64,000 bases of DNA from Anthonomus grandis grandis (lineage: Eukaryota > Arthropoda > Insecta > Coleoptera > Curculionidae). The position numbers and the translations under genes were made by a program. The notes below the pieces were generated by a model. The model was not told where the DNA came from. It made no database searches and saw only the letters and a program-made list of their open reading frames with translations. The stretch is taken from assembly GCF_022605725.1 (NCBI RefSeq), contig NC_065558.1, positions 372,001 through 436,000 of the forward strand, written 5' to 3'. Below are positions 46,201 to 58,541 of the stretch, one piece after another (the stretch's first letter is position 1; each line of letters begins with the position of its first letter).

Positions 46201-49200
46201 AAGTGAAATTTGCGGCTAACTTAGAAAAATCATCTTGCAAATATTTAGCAAAATATTCGTTTGGAGTTTTTACGATGGATGGAGTATAGTCCTCTTTTAC
46301 AGGAAAATCCTCGCTTCTAAAGTTTCCATGCTTCTACTGGAGAGTCTGGAAATGTATGAGGGGTAAATCATCTTCTGAATCTGAAGAGCTATCAGCTTCA
46401 TTTGGTGCTACAATTGGGATCTTTTCGTGAATTTCAAACTCATCTTTTTCATCCTTGAAATCCGACCCAACTTCGTCTAGAAGTTGGAACAATGCCTCCT
46501 CGTCATCCCTTAGATGGTCCAAATCAATAATTTCCTTACTTCTTCCTGTAACAAAGAATTAATTGTATCCAACTTAATTAAAACCAAACCACGTTAACTC
46601 CCGTGGCTCACAATTGTGATATACATAACAAAACCATTCTTGGAATCAACAATTTTAAAGATATTTTCAATCTCTAAAAACAATACACTTAATTGAAGTT
46701 TATTATACCTATTTAATATTAAGCACTTCTTTTTTCCCCTAAATTCTATAAATAAATAATAACTTACCTGTACGAGCCATTGTTGAAAATAATCTGAAAC
46801 TTTCCAGGTTATGACAAGAATGCACTCCCGGCAAAATAAACGATTTGCGCGTATAAAATGCGCTATTCACAATCATGTCGCACGGTTCTCCACCCAGATT
46901 AACATTTTTTGATCCGTATAACACTAGTAAATAAGGAAGTCACAATTGTGACATCGGGTAGCGTAAGGGCTATGAGGCATTGCTAAAAATATTTAAGATC
47001 TATAGAGCATTAGCTACGTTTACAACGTGTGTACCAAATATTTAATACTTGGATCAAATGATGTCATGAGGACTATTTTTTCGGCAGCCCATTAAAATTT
47101 GGTGCCCGAATTATATGCGTCCCAAACAGGGTAGGATTAAATTAATTTTTTTTCGGTGTTACACAACACTTAGGACCTATTTTGAGATTTAATTTGTGTT
47201 CATATTTATGATTTATAATATTCTCCTTTAATAACCTTTATACAAGAATTGTAGAATAATTTTTTTTTATATTAATGCTATCTTAAAAAACTCCTCAAAG
47301 TTTTTTTTATTATATTATTCATAATATCGAGAATCCACTGCTTGTTTTTAGTATTGTTGACAGTTTGGATTTGAGCGATGCACAGCAAATTAAGCCGCAG
47401 AAGGTGCGGATTAAGCTTAGGAAGAATGAGAGGTTTAGCGTTGATTTTCAGTACAGACAGAGCGCAAATTATCCAATAGGTATGATTTATAACCAAGTTT
47501 TTTTTGCAAGCAATTCTCTGTATTGTATGTTATGCCAGTCTAGCAAGACAAGCTACCTCCGTTCACCCTTCGGGCATTTGAATTCATTCCATGATAAGTA
47601 TTTTTTTATATATTCCAGGAATTTGAACATTATTTTTATGTTGTGCAACGTGAACTATCATAAAAACATGCATGCAGATATATTTGAAACCTGGTTTGAG
47701 AAGACATTAATTGCAAATTTAAAGGAAAACAGTGCGATTGTTTTGGATAATGCGTCATACCATTGAAGGCTTTTTGAAAAAATCCCAAACACCTCTTCAC
47801 ATAAATTGGAAATTGAGACATTTTTTATTAAAACATGATCTCTATTTTCAGGATTATTGGAATTTTTTTATAAATTTATTTAAATTGAGAGCACGCAATT
47901 GCCTGTATTGAAATATATGTAAAGAAACATTGAAATAACCAAAACCAAGATCACACTATATTAACATATGATCTAGATACCATGATAGATCTATTAATGC
48001 TGCGCTATTTGGCGTTATACATGTATAATCTATATTCTAAATCGAAGATCAAAAAGCTGTAAAGTATTCTCATTTATTTAATCTATTTCCAGATCTTTAC
48101 TATCTAATGGACCTGTCGAACTCCATGAAACCCTCGAAAAATACCCTCTCGCAGCTCGGCTCAGAGTTAGCAAACAAAATGAGAGAGAAAACGAAAAATT
48201 TCACGATGGGCTTCGGTACTTTTGTGGATAAAGTCACCTTACCGTTTGTTAATACTTTTGATGGGGCGTAAGTTATATAGAAATAAATTAGTGAGTGTGG
48301 TTTTTTTTAAATAAATTTTGTCTTATTACAGGCTAGAGGCGCCTTGCCAGGGCTGCGCCCCCCCGTTTAGTTTCCACAACGATTTGCCCCTCACTAATGA
48401 CGATAACGTTTTTACAAGGAAAGTGGACGAGGCCGTCATGTCTGGAAACCTGGATACGCCCGAGGGCGGGCTGGATGCCATAATGCAAGCGATCGCTTGT
48501 AAGGATGAGATCGGGTAAGAAGTGGATTTTGCAGAATTTTTTCATATTATTCAGACATTGAACATAATTGTTTAGGCATTTATTAAATTATGTTTTGATT
48601 TTATTTCAGGCATTCGTCCTCGCTATGTATTCCAAGGATTCAAAAAATTGTTCATGATTTCCAGTGAATTTTTATATATTTCAGGTATAAAAATATTTTC
48701 CAGACCTTTGGAGTCTTCGAGGCCGTTTTTTCTTAGATATGAAGACTTCCTCAGAAAATTCAACGGGGTTATTATGAGAAAATGTTCATAATTTTATTTT
48801 TCTAAAAACTATAGGTTGGAAAAAGAATTATTAAAACAGAAGTTATTTGGAATGTTGATGTAACAGAAAAATAATTTTAAAATCCAACAGTTTTCCAGAA
48901 AATTGGAAAAAACCTCTTAACACTTTTTTTTTATTTTCTCGAAAATAATTGAGAATATGGAAAGTTTTCTTTTAGTATTTTATTCCTGGACAAAAATAGA
49001 AATGCACAAAAAATACCTGTTACTATCACTTATGCTTACATGGCGTTGTGATGAAGTCAAATTGAAATTAAAATATATAATTTTTATTAAAAATTAACCA
49101 AAATGCAAGATTTACGTAACTGAACATTTAACATATGTGGGTTACTTTACAGTATTTTTAATGACATGAAATTTCTCAAAAAAATATTCCTGTTATATAT

Positions 49201-52200
49201 GTTAACAAATATCATAAGATACGATTTATTTTTAAATTATAATAAGTGTTTTAACCTTCTTAACGCCTGCAGCTTACAATACTTTAATTCAAAATATCTG
49301 CTGTAAAGAGATACTTAGGTGCTTAAGCATGTTATCGGAAGAAAATGTTTAATTTCTATTTAAAAAAAGTAATTCTAAAAGGAAATATGAACCAATATTT
49401 AAGCTTTCCTTATTTTTCAATATTAATAAAAACAGTTTTTATTTCTTTTAAGCAGTTAAAACCTAATTTTTAGAGCGAGCCATTTCTTATTCCTTTCAAG
49501 TCATTTTTGTAAGCTTTTATAGGCAGTAAAGGTTCGATTTCCAAGGTAATTTAAAGTCAATTCTTATTCCTTCTAGACTTTTAAAGTCATTATTCTAAAA
49601 CTGTAAGATGTTTCCTTTCAGCCAAATTTGAGGTCATTTTTCCAATTTTTTTAGACGTAATTTCTTAAATATTCTAGATTTTTTTCAGGAGTTTTTTAAT
49701 TATTTTTTTAAACTTCTTTATGCATTTTGTGTTCAGGCATTTGACGTCTCCCTATATTTCTCTGACATCTTTTATATATTCCAGATTATTTTTCAGAATG
49801 TATTCCAAACTTTCTTTATTGTTTGTTTTTATCTTTGAGGCATTTAGCGTAATTTTTTGTATCTTCCAATGATTCGAAATAATTTTTTATATTTCTCAGG
49901 CAATTTATGTAATTATTTAGGTATGTCTTCTAGGCATTGAAAATGATTTTTTTATTTTATTCCAGACATAGTCATTAGCCAGAGATATTCATATTTTGTA
50001 GGCATTCCTGACCTATAGGAGTCCAATAGGAAAGAAGCGAATTCGTTTTCTAATCCCTGGATCTTCTTAGTTATGTTGGTTTCCGCGATGATGATTTTCC
50101 AAAAATGTTGATAACTGCAACTACTGCGTTTTATGCTTTTTTTCCACAGTAATGCATGTTCGATTTACCAAATTAACCCTAAAAATGAAAACTACTTACG
50201 ATCCTTATTGAGGGTTATATATCCTGAGAGTTATATGTCCCCATTGAGGTTATATAACTTCATGTGTGTGTATGTCATTAATTTTTCTTTATTTTTTTTA
50301 TGTTTTTACATTCCTATTCTATTATAGGTACTTTTAATTTTGGCTCATAAATATTTAAAATGTGTTGCAACAGGAATGTAAATGATTGTTTAAGGTCTTT
50401 AAAAGGGTTGTCTCACTTATACTACAGTTTACTGATGGTACAGGCAAACGGTTGTTTTAATTAAGAGACACTCCTATTTGTCATAATAAAATAATTGAAC
50501 ACAAAATTGTAACTGTAAATAAAATCTTTTTGTATTAAATTGTATTATTGTCGAATCGCTTTAGCAAATAATACTGTTTGCGAAAATTGTACAATCGAAC
50601 GGGAAAGAACGTTTTTCTCTTCCAGGTGTTGGAAATAATTTTTCATTTGATTCCAGGTATGTAACGGCTTTCGATGCAATTTCGCATCTTCCAAGAAGCA
50701 TTTGAGGTAATTGTTTAGATCTTCCAAGGATTTGAAATATTTTTTTATATTTTTCAGGTGTTTTATATCTTCCAGGCATTTGACATAGTTTGTTATATAT
50801 TCCAGATTTTTTTTGAGGAATTTTTACAGGCTTTCGCTATTATCTTTATATCTTCAAGGCATTTTATGTCTTCCAGACTTTGGAAATAATTTTTCATTTA
50901 TTCTAGGTATTCATCATAGTTTTTTATATTCTGCAAGGATTTGAATTAATAATCAAGCATTTGGTGTAGTTTTTTATGTTTCCCTTACGTTTGAACTAAT
51001 TTTTCATGTTCTTCAGGCATAGAAATAATTCTTTTATATTCTTCAGGCAATGTATGTTTTCCAGGCCTTGAAAATAATATTTTATTTAATTCCAGGCATT
51101 TGATGTAATTTTTTATTTATGTGTAAGACGTTAAGGTTCGTCTGAACTTAAGAGTAGAAATGAAACACTATTAGTTTAGTATTGTGTGATTTGACCAATC
51201 CTTAAGTAATCTCCATGCTTTATCTTCATAACAAGATCTTATGTGAACAAAAAACTCCGTTTGTTGATTCATTGTCCTTATATTATTCTTTTTGTAACAT
51301 GTTAGGGTTCGTCAGAATTTAAGATAACAAACGGAATTTTTTGTTCACATAAGATCTCGTTATGGAGATTATTCAAGGATTGGTCGAATCACACAGCACT
51401 AAACATTGAACATTCAACGTTGTTTCTTATACTTTTCAGATTTTTTTCAGGTTTTCCCTTTTTTTGAATATCTTCAACGCATTTGACCGTCCAAGGATTT
51501 GAAATATTTTTTTATTATTTTATCTGTATTCTTCCAGGCATTATAAATACATTTTAATCTTATCTCAACGATTTGGCTTAATATCAATTTTTTATTTATT
51601 TATTGTGTTTACAGGATTATTAATAATTTTCAAATGCCTCGAATAAAATGAAAGATGCTTGAAAGGTACAAAATTGACCCGAAAACCCCGGAAAGACCTG
51701 AATTCCAGTACTTGGAAGACATAAAAGCAAAAGCCTAAAAAAAATGGTGGATTATTCTCATGCAATTTGAAGCACTAAAATATCATTCAAAAAATAGTAA
51801 TTTTGCTTTGTAAAATGTATGGAATTTCCACGATGTAAATACACTAAACCTTTCCAAATAAAGCACCCATCTGACTACCAAAAGAATATCAAAAATTATC
51901 CTGTCTAATTTAAAAATTATTTCATGGGATGGTGTATCATGTTTCAAAAAAAATCTATAGATAGTTTCTGATAACAAGGAAGCACTCAGTGCTCTAGACA
52001 TTTTTGACTACTAATTAAACGTAATTTTTTTCTATTTAGTTGGAGATCGAACGCACGACATCTTCTAGTAATGTCCACGGATGCGGTATCCCATATCGCG
52101 GGTGACGGTAAACTCGGCGGTGTAATCGAACCCAATGACATGAAATGCCATTTAACTAACAACATTTACACTGAAGGTACGTAATGTTAAATCGTACTAA

Positions 52201-55200
52201 ACTTACTTATTATATCCTCTTAATTCAGGTTTAAAGTTTGACTATCCCTCGGTATCTCAAATCAATTATATGTCGAAAAAGAAGGACATCTACATCATTT
52301 TCGCGATAGTGGAACGACCGGAAAAAAAAGGACTTTTCGAACATTACGAGGCGATGTCCACGATGATCGCTAATTCGTACGCGAGAAAACTGAAAAAGAA
52401 TTCCCACGATGTGGTCGATGTCATTTCGACCATTTATGATGTAAGTAGAACGGTCATTATTTGACAGTTTTGGTTTCGGGTGTCAAAGAAGGAATTTTCT
52501 AGGTCAGATGTAATTTTTAATGTTTTAGAGTTAAAATAGGGTTTTTGCGTTTTTTTTTTGATGGGACAATTTCCTTGAAAAAGAGGTAGCACAGAGTTCT
52601 GGAAAATATGAAGAATTAATTGCAGTTGACATTTATGTTGATAATAGATTAATATATTATATTCCTCACACTCAAATAAGTACCGGGCATTTGAAATAAT
52701 ATTTTATGTCTTTTAACCATTAGAAATAATTTTTTTATGTCTGATGTAATCGTGTTCATTTTATTCCAGGCATGGTTTTCGAAGTAAACTAATGAATTTT
52801 TCTATAATATATTCAAGGGATTTCAAATAATTTTTTATGTTTTCCAGACTTTTGGATCAATTTATAATTTTTGTTGATTTGTTTCTAGACTTTAAACAGT
52901 TTCGAGTTTTTGACGTTGTCAATAAAAGGGTGTTCCTGAATTACGTTACAATATTAACGTGCTAATCAGTGACAAAATTTGTTTATTACAGGCACTCCTG
53001 GAATAAAAATTCGAATAACAATTTCTTGACTTGTAGTGAATGTATCTTTATTTATAGTGAATGTATTGTTATTTTTTTAAAAAGTCTAAAAGTGTCTTTA
53101 GAGTAGTCTATAAAACAATTGCTGCAAAATATTAACTATTACAACCCAAGTTATTGTCGTGCCAATAAGAGACAAGTTATTTTGTGTCTTACAGGCACTC
53201 CTGGAATAAAAATACCAATTTCTTGACTTTTAATGAATAGATCTTAGTCATTTCTTTTAGGAAGACTAAAAAGGTCTTTGAAGTAGTTGATAAATCAATA
53301 AGTAGAAAATTTTGACCATTAGAACTTAAGATATTGCGTGCCAATAAGAGACAAGTTATTTTGTTTCTTACAGGCACTTTTGGAATAAAAATGCCAATTT
53401 CTTAACTTATAATGAATAGTTGAAGAAGTAGTCCATACTTGCAGTGAAGTTAATAAGTCAAAGTGTAACTAAAATTGTTTCTGTAATAATTATCCTAGTT
53501 TTGTAATTATGTGATTTTAATGTTTGTATAGACCCTTCTCATGCATCTTAATATGTCCTTTTATTTATTGTTGACATTTTAACTTTTGACCTTGCCAGTG
53601 GCACGATAGCTGTTATATGTTGTGACGAAAACCCTCATTGCTCATTGTATATCCCTGAAGATGGACATCTTATATGTCCGAAACATTTAGGATAGATGAT
53701 TTATAAATAAATTTAGTGGAGGATGATAGAAATAATTTTAGTTACCCTTTTATAATGAATAGATCTTAGTCATTTCTTTTGGGAACACTAAAATAGTCTT
53801 TGGAGTAGTTGATAAATCAATAACTACAAAATTTTGACTATTAGAACTTAAGATATTGATGCGCCAATAAGAGACAAGTTAATTTGTGTTTTACAGGCAC
53901 TTTTGGAATAAAAATGTCAATTTCTTGACTTTTAATGAATAGATCTTAATCATTTCTTTTGAGAAGACTAAAAAAGTCTTTGGAGTAATTTACAAATTAA
54001 TAACTACAAAATTTTGACGATTACAACTTAAGATATTGACGTGCCAATAAGAGACAAGTTATTTTATTACTTACAGGCACTTTTGGAATAAAAATGCCAA
54101 TTTCTTGACTTTTAATGAATGGATCTTAGTAATTTCTTTTGAGAAGACTAAAAAGGTCTTTGAAGTAGTTTACAAATAATAACTACAAAGTTTTGACTAT
54201 TAGAACTTAAGATATTGACGTGCCAATAAGAGACAAGTAATTTTGTGTCTTACAGGCACTCTTGGAATAAAAATGCCAATTTATCGACTTTTAATGAATG
54301 GATCTTAGCCATTTCTTTTAATAAGACTAAAAAAAATCTTTGGAGTAGTTGATAATTCAATAACTACAAAATTTTGTCCATTAGAACTTAAGATCTTGAC
54401 GTGCCAATAAGAGACAAGTAATTTTGTTTCTTACAGGCACTCCTGGCATAAAAAATCAAGTTTCTTGACTTGTAGTGAATGTATTTTAGTTATTTTTTTA
54501 AAAAAGTCTTAAAGTATCTTATTTTTGGTTTTTAAAGACGTAAAATGTCTTTCAGATGTCGATAATAATTTTTCTCGAACATTTAAAATGATTTTTAAAT
54601 TTGTGCCAGGTAATTAATCTATTTTTTCCTCATATACCAGAGATATAAAATATTTCATATTTTTTAGACTTAATTCATTATTTTTATTTATTCCAGGAAT
54701 TTGAAATAATTTTTTATAGTTTTTGGGTTGTTGGAGACATTTTTGATACCTTTCAAATATTGTGAAAGTGATTAAATGGATTTTTTTTTCCACTATTTAG
54801 CTATAAATACAGTAATATTAATTAAAAAAAGACAATAAAACAATTTATTTCTTGTTATATGAGTTTATTTGAAGAAAATGTTGCTGCTTTGCCTAAAATC
54901 CTTCTTTTCCTTCTCTTCTCTTGCTTTTGACATTCTGAACATAAATAGATATTTTTAAATCGGTTTTAGAGCATCACCAGTTCAGTGACCATAACCTCAG
55001 ATACGGACGAGGACGTGAGCGTCATGATAAACTCAACATGTAAAGACTTCAGCAGATCCACTTGCACCCAAATCAAACCGGGACAAACAATAAAATTTTC
55101 CGCCATTATCGAGCCTCAAAGTTGCACCAAAGACGGTAAAAATCATTCGATATCGCCCTCAATACTCCGATTTCCATGAATGAGAACACCGTTTCAGGTC

Positions 55201-57499
55201 CGAACAAGAAAACGATAACGATTAAACCGGAGGGTCTGGCGGACAGTTTAACCGTAGAACTGGAGGTTTTATGTGACTGCAATTGTGACCAAAAAGAACC
55301 GGAACCCAGTGAGAATTGCAAACATGGCGCGTTACAGTGCGGAATTTGTCAATGCGAACCGAATAGTTACGGGGAATTTTGTCAGTGTACGGGCAATTCG
55401 ACTTCGCAAATGGATGACGATCCCGCTCCGTGTACACCTGCAGGAGCAGTGGAATGTTCTGGTAAGTTAAAAGTGGGTTTTTGCCCAATGCAAATCAAAG
55501 GAGAAAGCAACTGATTGTCATTAGAGTTTTCTTCCTTTCATTTTTTAATTTCGTATGTGCTGAAAGTCCTATGGTTGGTAAGAAATTGGGTCAGATGATA
55601 CGATGTTTTTTCCCATTTTCTTTTACACCACTGATTTTAAATGATTTTTTCACTTTTGCTTGGGACTTTCCGACTTCTATTTATGTATAGTGTTTTCTTT
55701 CTTATATCTGTTTTTTTCTTAAGTGTAGTGTTTGTAAAGTTTTTAGAGACTTCAGTTATATATTTAAAAAAATATACATGTTTACAAAAAAATTTGTAAT
55801 TTTTTGCTGAAAAATTTCGAAGAACATTAAATTTATGAATAGGTCTTTGAACTTAATCTACCTGATTTATTCAGCTCAGACTTTGAATAATTACAATTCT
55901 CAAAGATTTTACCTTTGAAACAGCTTCAATTTCAAAATTTGGACTTATTTGGCTAATCAAGTTAAATTATGGCCTGTTGGCATTTGTAAAAGAAATAAAA
56001 CAGGTTTTTTATTTAGAAATTACGGTTTTTGTAGGTTAGATTAAATGACAATTTGTCAAGCCAACACCAGCTATTTTCAATTACAAAAATCCCAATTATT
56101 TCCCATTTCCCAATCTGAAGAATTCCCATCCCATTTTCCGTTCCATATCCCAATAGAACCTCGACAACGGGTGTGCTTCAGAGCGTAAACCCGCAGGTCA
56201 CAAGTTCAAATCCCATTAAATATCAACCATTTTTATTAAATATTTTCAACGTAATAGGGCACGGCAAATGTAAATGCGGCGAGTGTCATTGCGAACCGCA
56301 ATTTTCCGGGCAATTTTGCGAGTGCGACAGCGACAGCTGTAGCAAGACCTGCCTGGAACACGGAACCTGCGATTGCGGCGTGTGTAAATGCAAAAGCGGT
56401 AAGTATTTTATCAAAGGCAATTCATTGATTATCGCTGATTGAATTATCGCATTTTGGACAGGTTGGACCGGTCCTGATTGCACTTGTCCGACGGACCAAT
56501 CCACTTGCTACGCCCCTGGTTCCAAAGAACTTTGCTCTGGCCACGGCAAGTGCGAATGCGGAGATTGCACCTGCGAACCCGACGAAAAGTATCAGTATTC
56601 CGGGAAGTTTTGTAATGATTGTCTTGGATGTTCCAGGTAAGTGATTTTCATGATCAGATAAAGGACAGACCAACTGCAAAAGTCATATTCGATCTCTTTT
56701 TGAGGATATACACTGAAGCCATTTTTGGTGACCTTTCGAAAACCATTAATAATATCCTTCTTTATGATTTTATGGGCTATATAAATAAGGTGGTGCCGTT
56801 TGCATCAATCAGAATCAATCTATTGACAAGCATCTCCATTAGCTCATAAATTTCTTCTTTCCAGTTGTGACGAGTTAAAAGATTGCGTAGAGTGCCAAGT
56901 GTACAAGTCAGGAAAGTTGGAAAAACTCGAGGATTGTGAATCGAACTGTACCGCTTTTAACACGAGCACGGTGCCGAAACTACCCGAGACCGTCCCCGAG
57001 GACTTTATCAGGTGCCAAAATCAAAAGGTGCCCCATAAGCCCAATTGTCTCTTTGATTTTGATTACGTTTACTCAGACGACAGGAAAAATGTCATTATTG
57101 TGGCCGCAGAGAATATGGATTGTTTTGAACCGCAACCATTATACAGTGAGTAACCTTTTTAGGGCCCATTTATACCTCTTATATGAATATTCAGACAGGA
57201 AGTGCTAATTATTTATTAATTGTTGTTGTTGTGTTTTAGTTGTCATAGCAGAGGTGATCGGCTCGATTTTACTAATCGGAATCCTCACATTGATCATATG
57301 GAAAATTGTGACGACCGTGCACGATAAGAGAGAGTACGCGCGATTTTTAAACGAGAAGAATAACACGAGATGGAACGCTAATGAGAATCCCCTGTACAAA
57401 CCAGGAACGAGCCACTTTCGCAATCCGGTCTATAACAGGGTGAGCCAGAGGATTTCGATGGCTTTGGCGAAGAAGAAACCGGAACAAAGTATCGAATAA
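43207..57499 (+). CDS. Integrin beta subunit (divergent, possibly beta-nu type), 12 exons
   Basis: Cell-surface adhesion receptor subunit that pairs with an alpha chain. Exons: 43207-43335, 43390-43603, 48093-48267, 48332-48514, 52040-52176, 52229-52440, 54970-55135, 55198-55461, 56258-56398, 56462-56636, 56865-57145 and 57240-57499. All junctions are GT-AG and phases agree, giving 778 residues, normal for the family. Order: signal peptide (1-19), cysteine-rich PSI domain, hybrid segment, then the beta-I domain opening DLYYLMDLSNS. Asp121-Ser125 there form the MIDAS metal site, and SGNLDTPEGG follows. Four I-EGF modules (~430-600), the tail domain, one membrane span (~693-713) and a cytoplasmic tail with NPLY (742-745) and NPVY (754-757) complete it. 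The tail runs 21 residues past the second motif, unlike insect beta-PS. Beta-nu is my guess from the divergence. No defect is seen. Confidence 0.95.
45037..46780 (-). pseudogene. PiggyBac-type transposase relic with an intron
   Basis: A tiny first exon (46780-46768, MARTG) is spliced by GT-AG to 46545 and gives an acidic N-terminus (DHLRDDEEALFQLLDE). The body follows piggyBac order: NEYFAKYLQDDF, MGCIHLPRIHMYW, LWRIQPVIDLVRKK, DDLYFDRYFSTIAL, NENMRGVDVCDQM, and a C-terminal cysteine-rich finger (CLKCNVVLCLTKDKNCF) ending at 45037. In-frame stops at 46334 and 45890 and frame changes near 46135, 46020 and 45765 disable it. The last 236 codons (45037-45747) remain open. CACAATTGT motifs at about 45013, 46610 and 46940 may be subterminal repeats. 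No clear TTAA-flanked TIRs were found. It lies in integrin intron 2 in the opposite orientation. Confidence 0.85.
47324..47639 (+). pseudogene. Partial duplicate of integrin exon 2 and its downstream intron
   Basis: This segment matches 43448-43779: the last 156 bases of exon 2, its GTATGA donor (47480) and ~160 bp of intron. Only about five differences fall in the coding part, three of them silent. The 5' part of the exon, including the PSI cysteines, is absent. No good acceptor precedes the copy, although the frame is open from 47287. It is probably a non-functional segmental duplicate, but use as an alternative exon cannot be excluded. An assembly artefact from two haplotypes is also possible. 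Confidence 0.85.
47650..47837 (+). pseudogene. DDE-superfamily transposase fragment
   Basis: NYHKNMHADIFETWFEKTL and SAIVLDNASYH read in one frame, then a TGA, then RLFEKIPNTSSHKLEIETF. IVLDNASYH with the following E-K-I-P-N-T-S matches insect DDE_3-type endonuclease proteins around the second catalytic Asp. It abuts the duplicated exon piece. No element ends are visible. Confidence 0.65.
48515..52039. other. Integrin intron 4 with dispersed TTCCAGGCATT motifs
   Basis: A 3.5-kb intron without exons. Variants of TTCCAGGCATTTGA recur, mainly in the TTCCAGGC orientation (for example 49,735, 50,770 and 51,090). A foldback lies at 51172-51406. Short minus-strand frames at 50545-50779 are translations of these motifs. 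Confidence 0.7.
51172..51406. mobile_element. Small foldback (MITE-like) with ~80-90-bp arms
   Basis: AGTTTAGTATTGTGTGATTT at 51172, continuing CCAATCCTTAAGTAATCTCC and TAAGATCTT-type sequence, is matched inverted at 51326-51406 with a ~60-bp loop. GGTTCGTC...AACTTAAGA-type sequences lie beside each arm (51133 and 51308). No coding sequence. Confidence 0.7.
52960..54490. repeat. ~180-bp tandem repeat in integrin intron 6, seven units
   Basis: TTACAGGCAC recurs with GGCAC at 52991, 53194, 53373, 53896, 54076, 54255 and 54436. The spacing is ~180 bp apart from 203 for the first interval and 523 where a ~340-bp insertion (about 53420-53740) splits the array. Each unit includes GGAATAAAAATGCCAATTTC, AATAGATCTTAGTCATTTC and GTGCCAATAAGAGACAAG. 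Each also ends in a pyrimidine-rich tract plus TTACAG that looks like a 3' splice site. Confidence 0.93.
53420..53740 (+). mobile_element. Insertion in the 180-bp array with hammerhead-like motif
   Basis: This ~320-340-bp segment interrupts the third unit. Near 53664 it contains CTGAAGA, GGACAT, a short loop, ATGTCC and GAAACATTTAGG, the CUGANGA-stem-GAAA pattern also seen on the minus strand at 11663-11690. It is probably a truncated retroelement copy. Exact borders are uncertain. Confidence 0.45.
56160..56222 (+). repeat. Possible tRNA-derived (SINE-like) fragment
   Basis: GTGCTTCAGAGCGTAAACCC followed by AGGTCACAAGTTCAAATCCC resembles the 3' half of a tRNA, with GTTCAAATC fitting the polymerase III B box. 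A diverged relative (GAGCGTAGGCCTACAGGTCA) is at about 57626. It lies in integrin intron 8. No complete tRNA cloverleaf can be drawn. Confidence 0.3.
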
Positions 57500-57573
57500 T
57501 ATGGCTTTGGAACAATTAAAGACGTTTAGTTAGTCGGAATGTTGTAGGAAGAACTGTTGTTGTAACCTGTGAT

Positions 57574-57579
57574 AATAAA
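57574..57579 (+). promoter_or_regulatory. Polyadenylation signal of the integrin gene
   Basis: AATAAA lies 75 bp after the integrin stop codon, with a T-rich stretch downstream at about 57600. This suggests a very short 3' untranslated region. Confidence 0.75.
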
Positions 57580-57599
57580 TACATTTTTAAAATTATCGA

Positions 57600-58541
57600 G
57601 TCTTTATTTTCCAAGAACAAGATTCTGAGCGTAGGCCTACAGGTCACGCCTTCGAAAGTCATTAATAATAATAATATCGTTTATTTCCTCAATACCAAGC
57701 ACCACTGAAAAAAAGTCATATTCACAGTTTAAATAAGAAAAAGTACAATCTTACATCAATATAAAAACAGGCTCATTTAATTTTTCTGTGATTAAGATAT
57801 AATTATAGCATTGATTCTACTGTGTCAAAAAAAAGAGTAACCAAAGTAAAAGATCTTAGGATTATGTTGAATAGCAAATTATTTGATCTACATATTGAAA
57901 GATCTATACAAAGCATATAAAAGTTTAGGTGTTACATATAGATTTAGTGGTGATTTTTCATGTTCTGTATTTAACGTCTTGTTTTGTTCAATGGTATGAT
58001 TCGGTTCGGAGTATGATTGCCCTGTTTGATTTTCCTGTTATAAACCTTACATTAATGCCATTGAAAGAGTACCAGGATCGATTTAATAACTTTTTTTTTA
58101 ACTTACAGTTCCTAAAATTAGTAGACTTTAAATAAATTTTAACTATATTATCAATGGACACTGTTTTTTTTTAGAAATGTTGATATTACTATTTATTGAG
58201 TAAGCTTAAATTTCGTACAAATAAAGGTAATAAGCATTTATATTTTGCTACTCAAATGATTTATTTTTATTTCGTAATTGTATACAAATTACATTCAAAT
58301 CTTGAGACAGGTTTACCACTAACCAAAACTCATTATTTTACTCTCGACACGTATTTCGCATAACGATGTTATCGTCTTCGGGAGAAGATTAAAACTGAAC
58401 CAACCCATACCATTTCAACTATACGACTACTTTGTAATTGAATAATTTAAAATTAGGTTTCTTCTTTTGTAAATTGGTTAATACCTTTAATATAACAAAT
58501 AAATATTCCACAAATTTAAAGTAATGATTTATGACCTTTAG
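57600..58541. other. Intergenic, retroelement debris
   Basis: An ATT/AAT run beside TCGTTTATTTCCTC at about 57660-57690 looks like a minus-strand LINE 3' tail. At 58345-58385 (minus strand) a CCGAAGACGATAAC hairpin followed by GCGAAATACGTG is another degenerate hammerhead-like motif. No gene recognised. Confidence 0.45.

Larger units (their letters stand above)
43604..48092. other. Integrin intron 2, carrying piggyBac relic and duplicated exon piece
   Basis: A 4.5-kb intron between the PSI/hybrid exon and the MIDAS exon. It contains TGCCTGGAATAAA-rich sequence (43.7-44.6 kb), the piggyBac pseudogene, a partial copy of exon 2 and a transposase fragment. No other exon is required by the integrin frame. 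Confidence 0.8.

Noticed and set aside
56160..56222. Functional tRNA gene
   Set aside because: Only a B-box-like T-arm half is present. No acceptor or anticodon stem pairs, so at best a SINE fragment.
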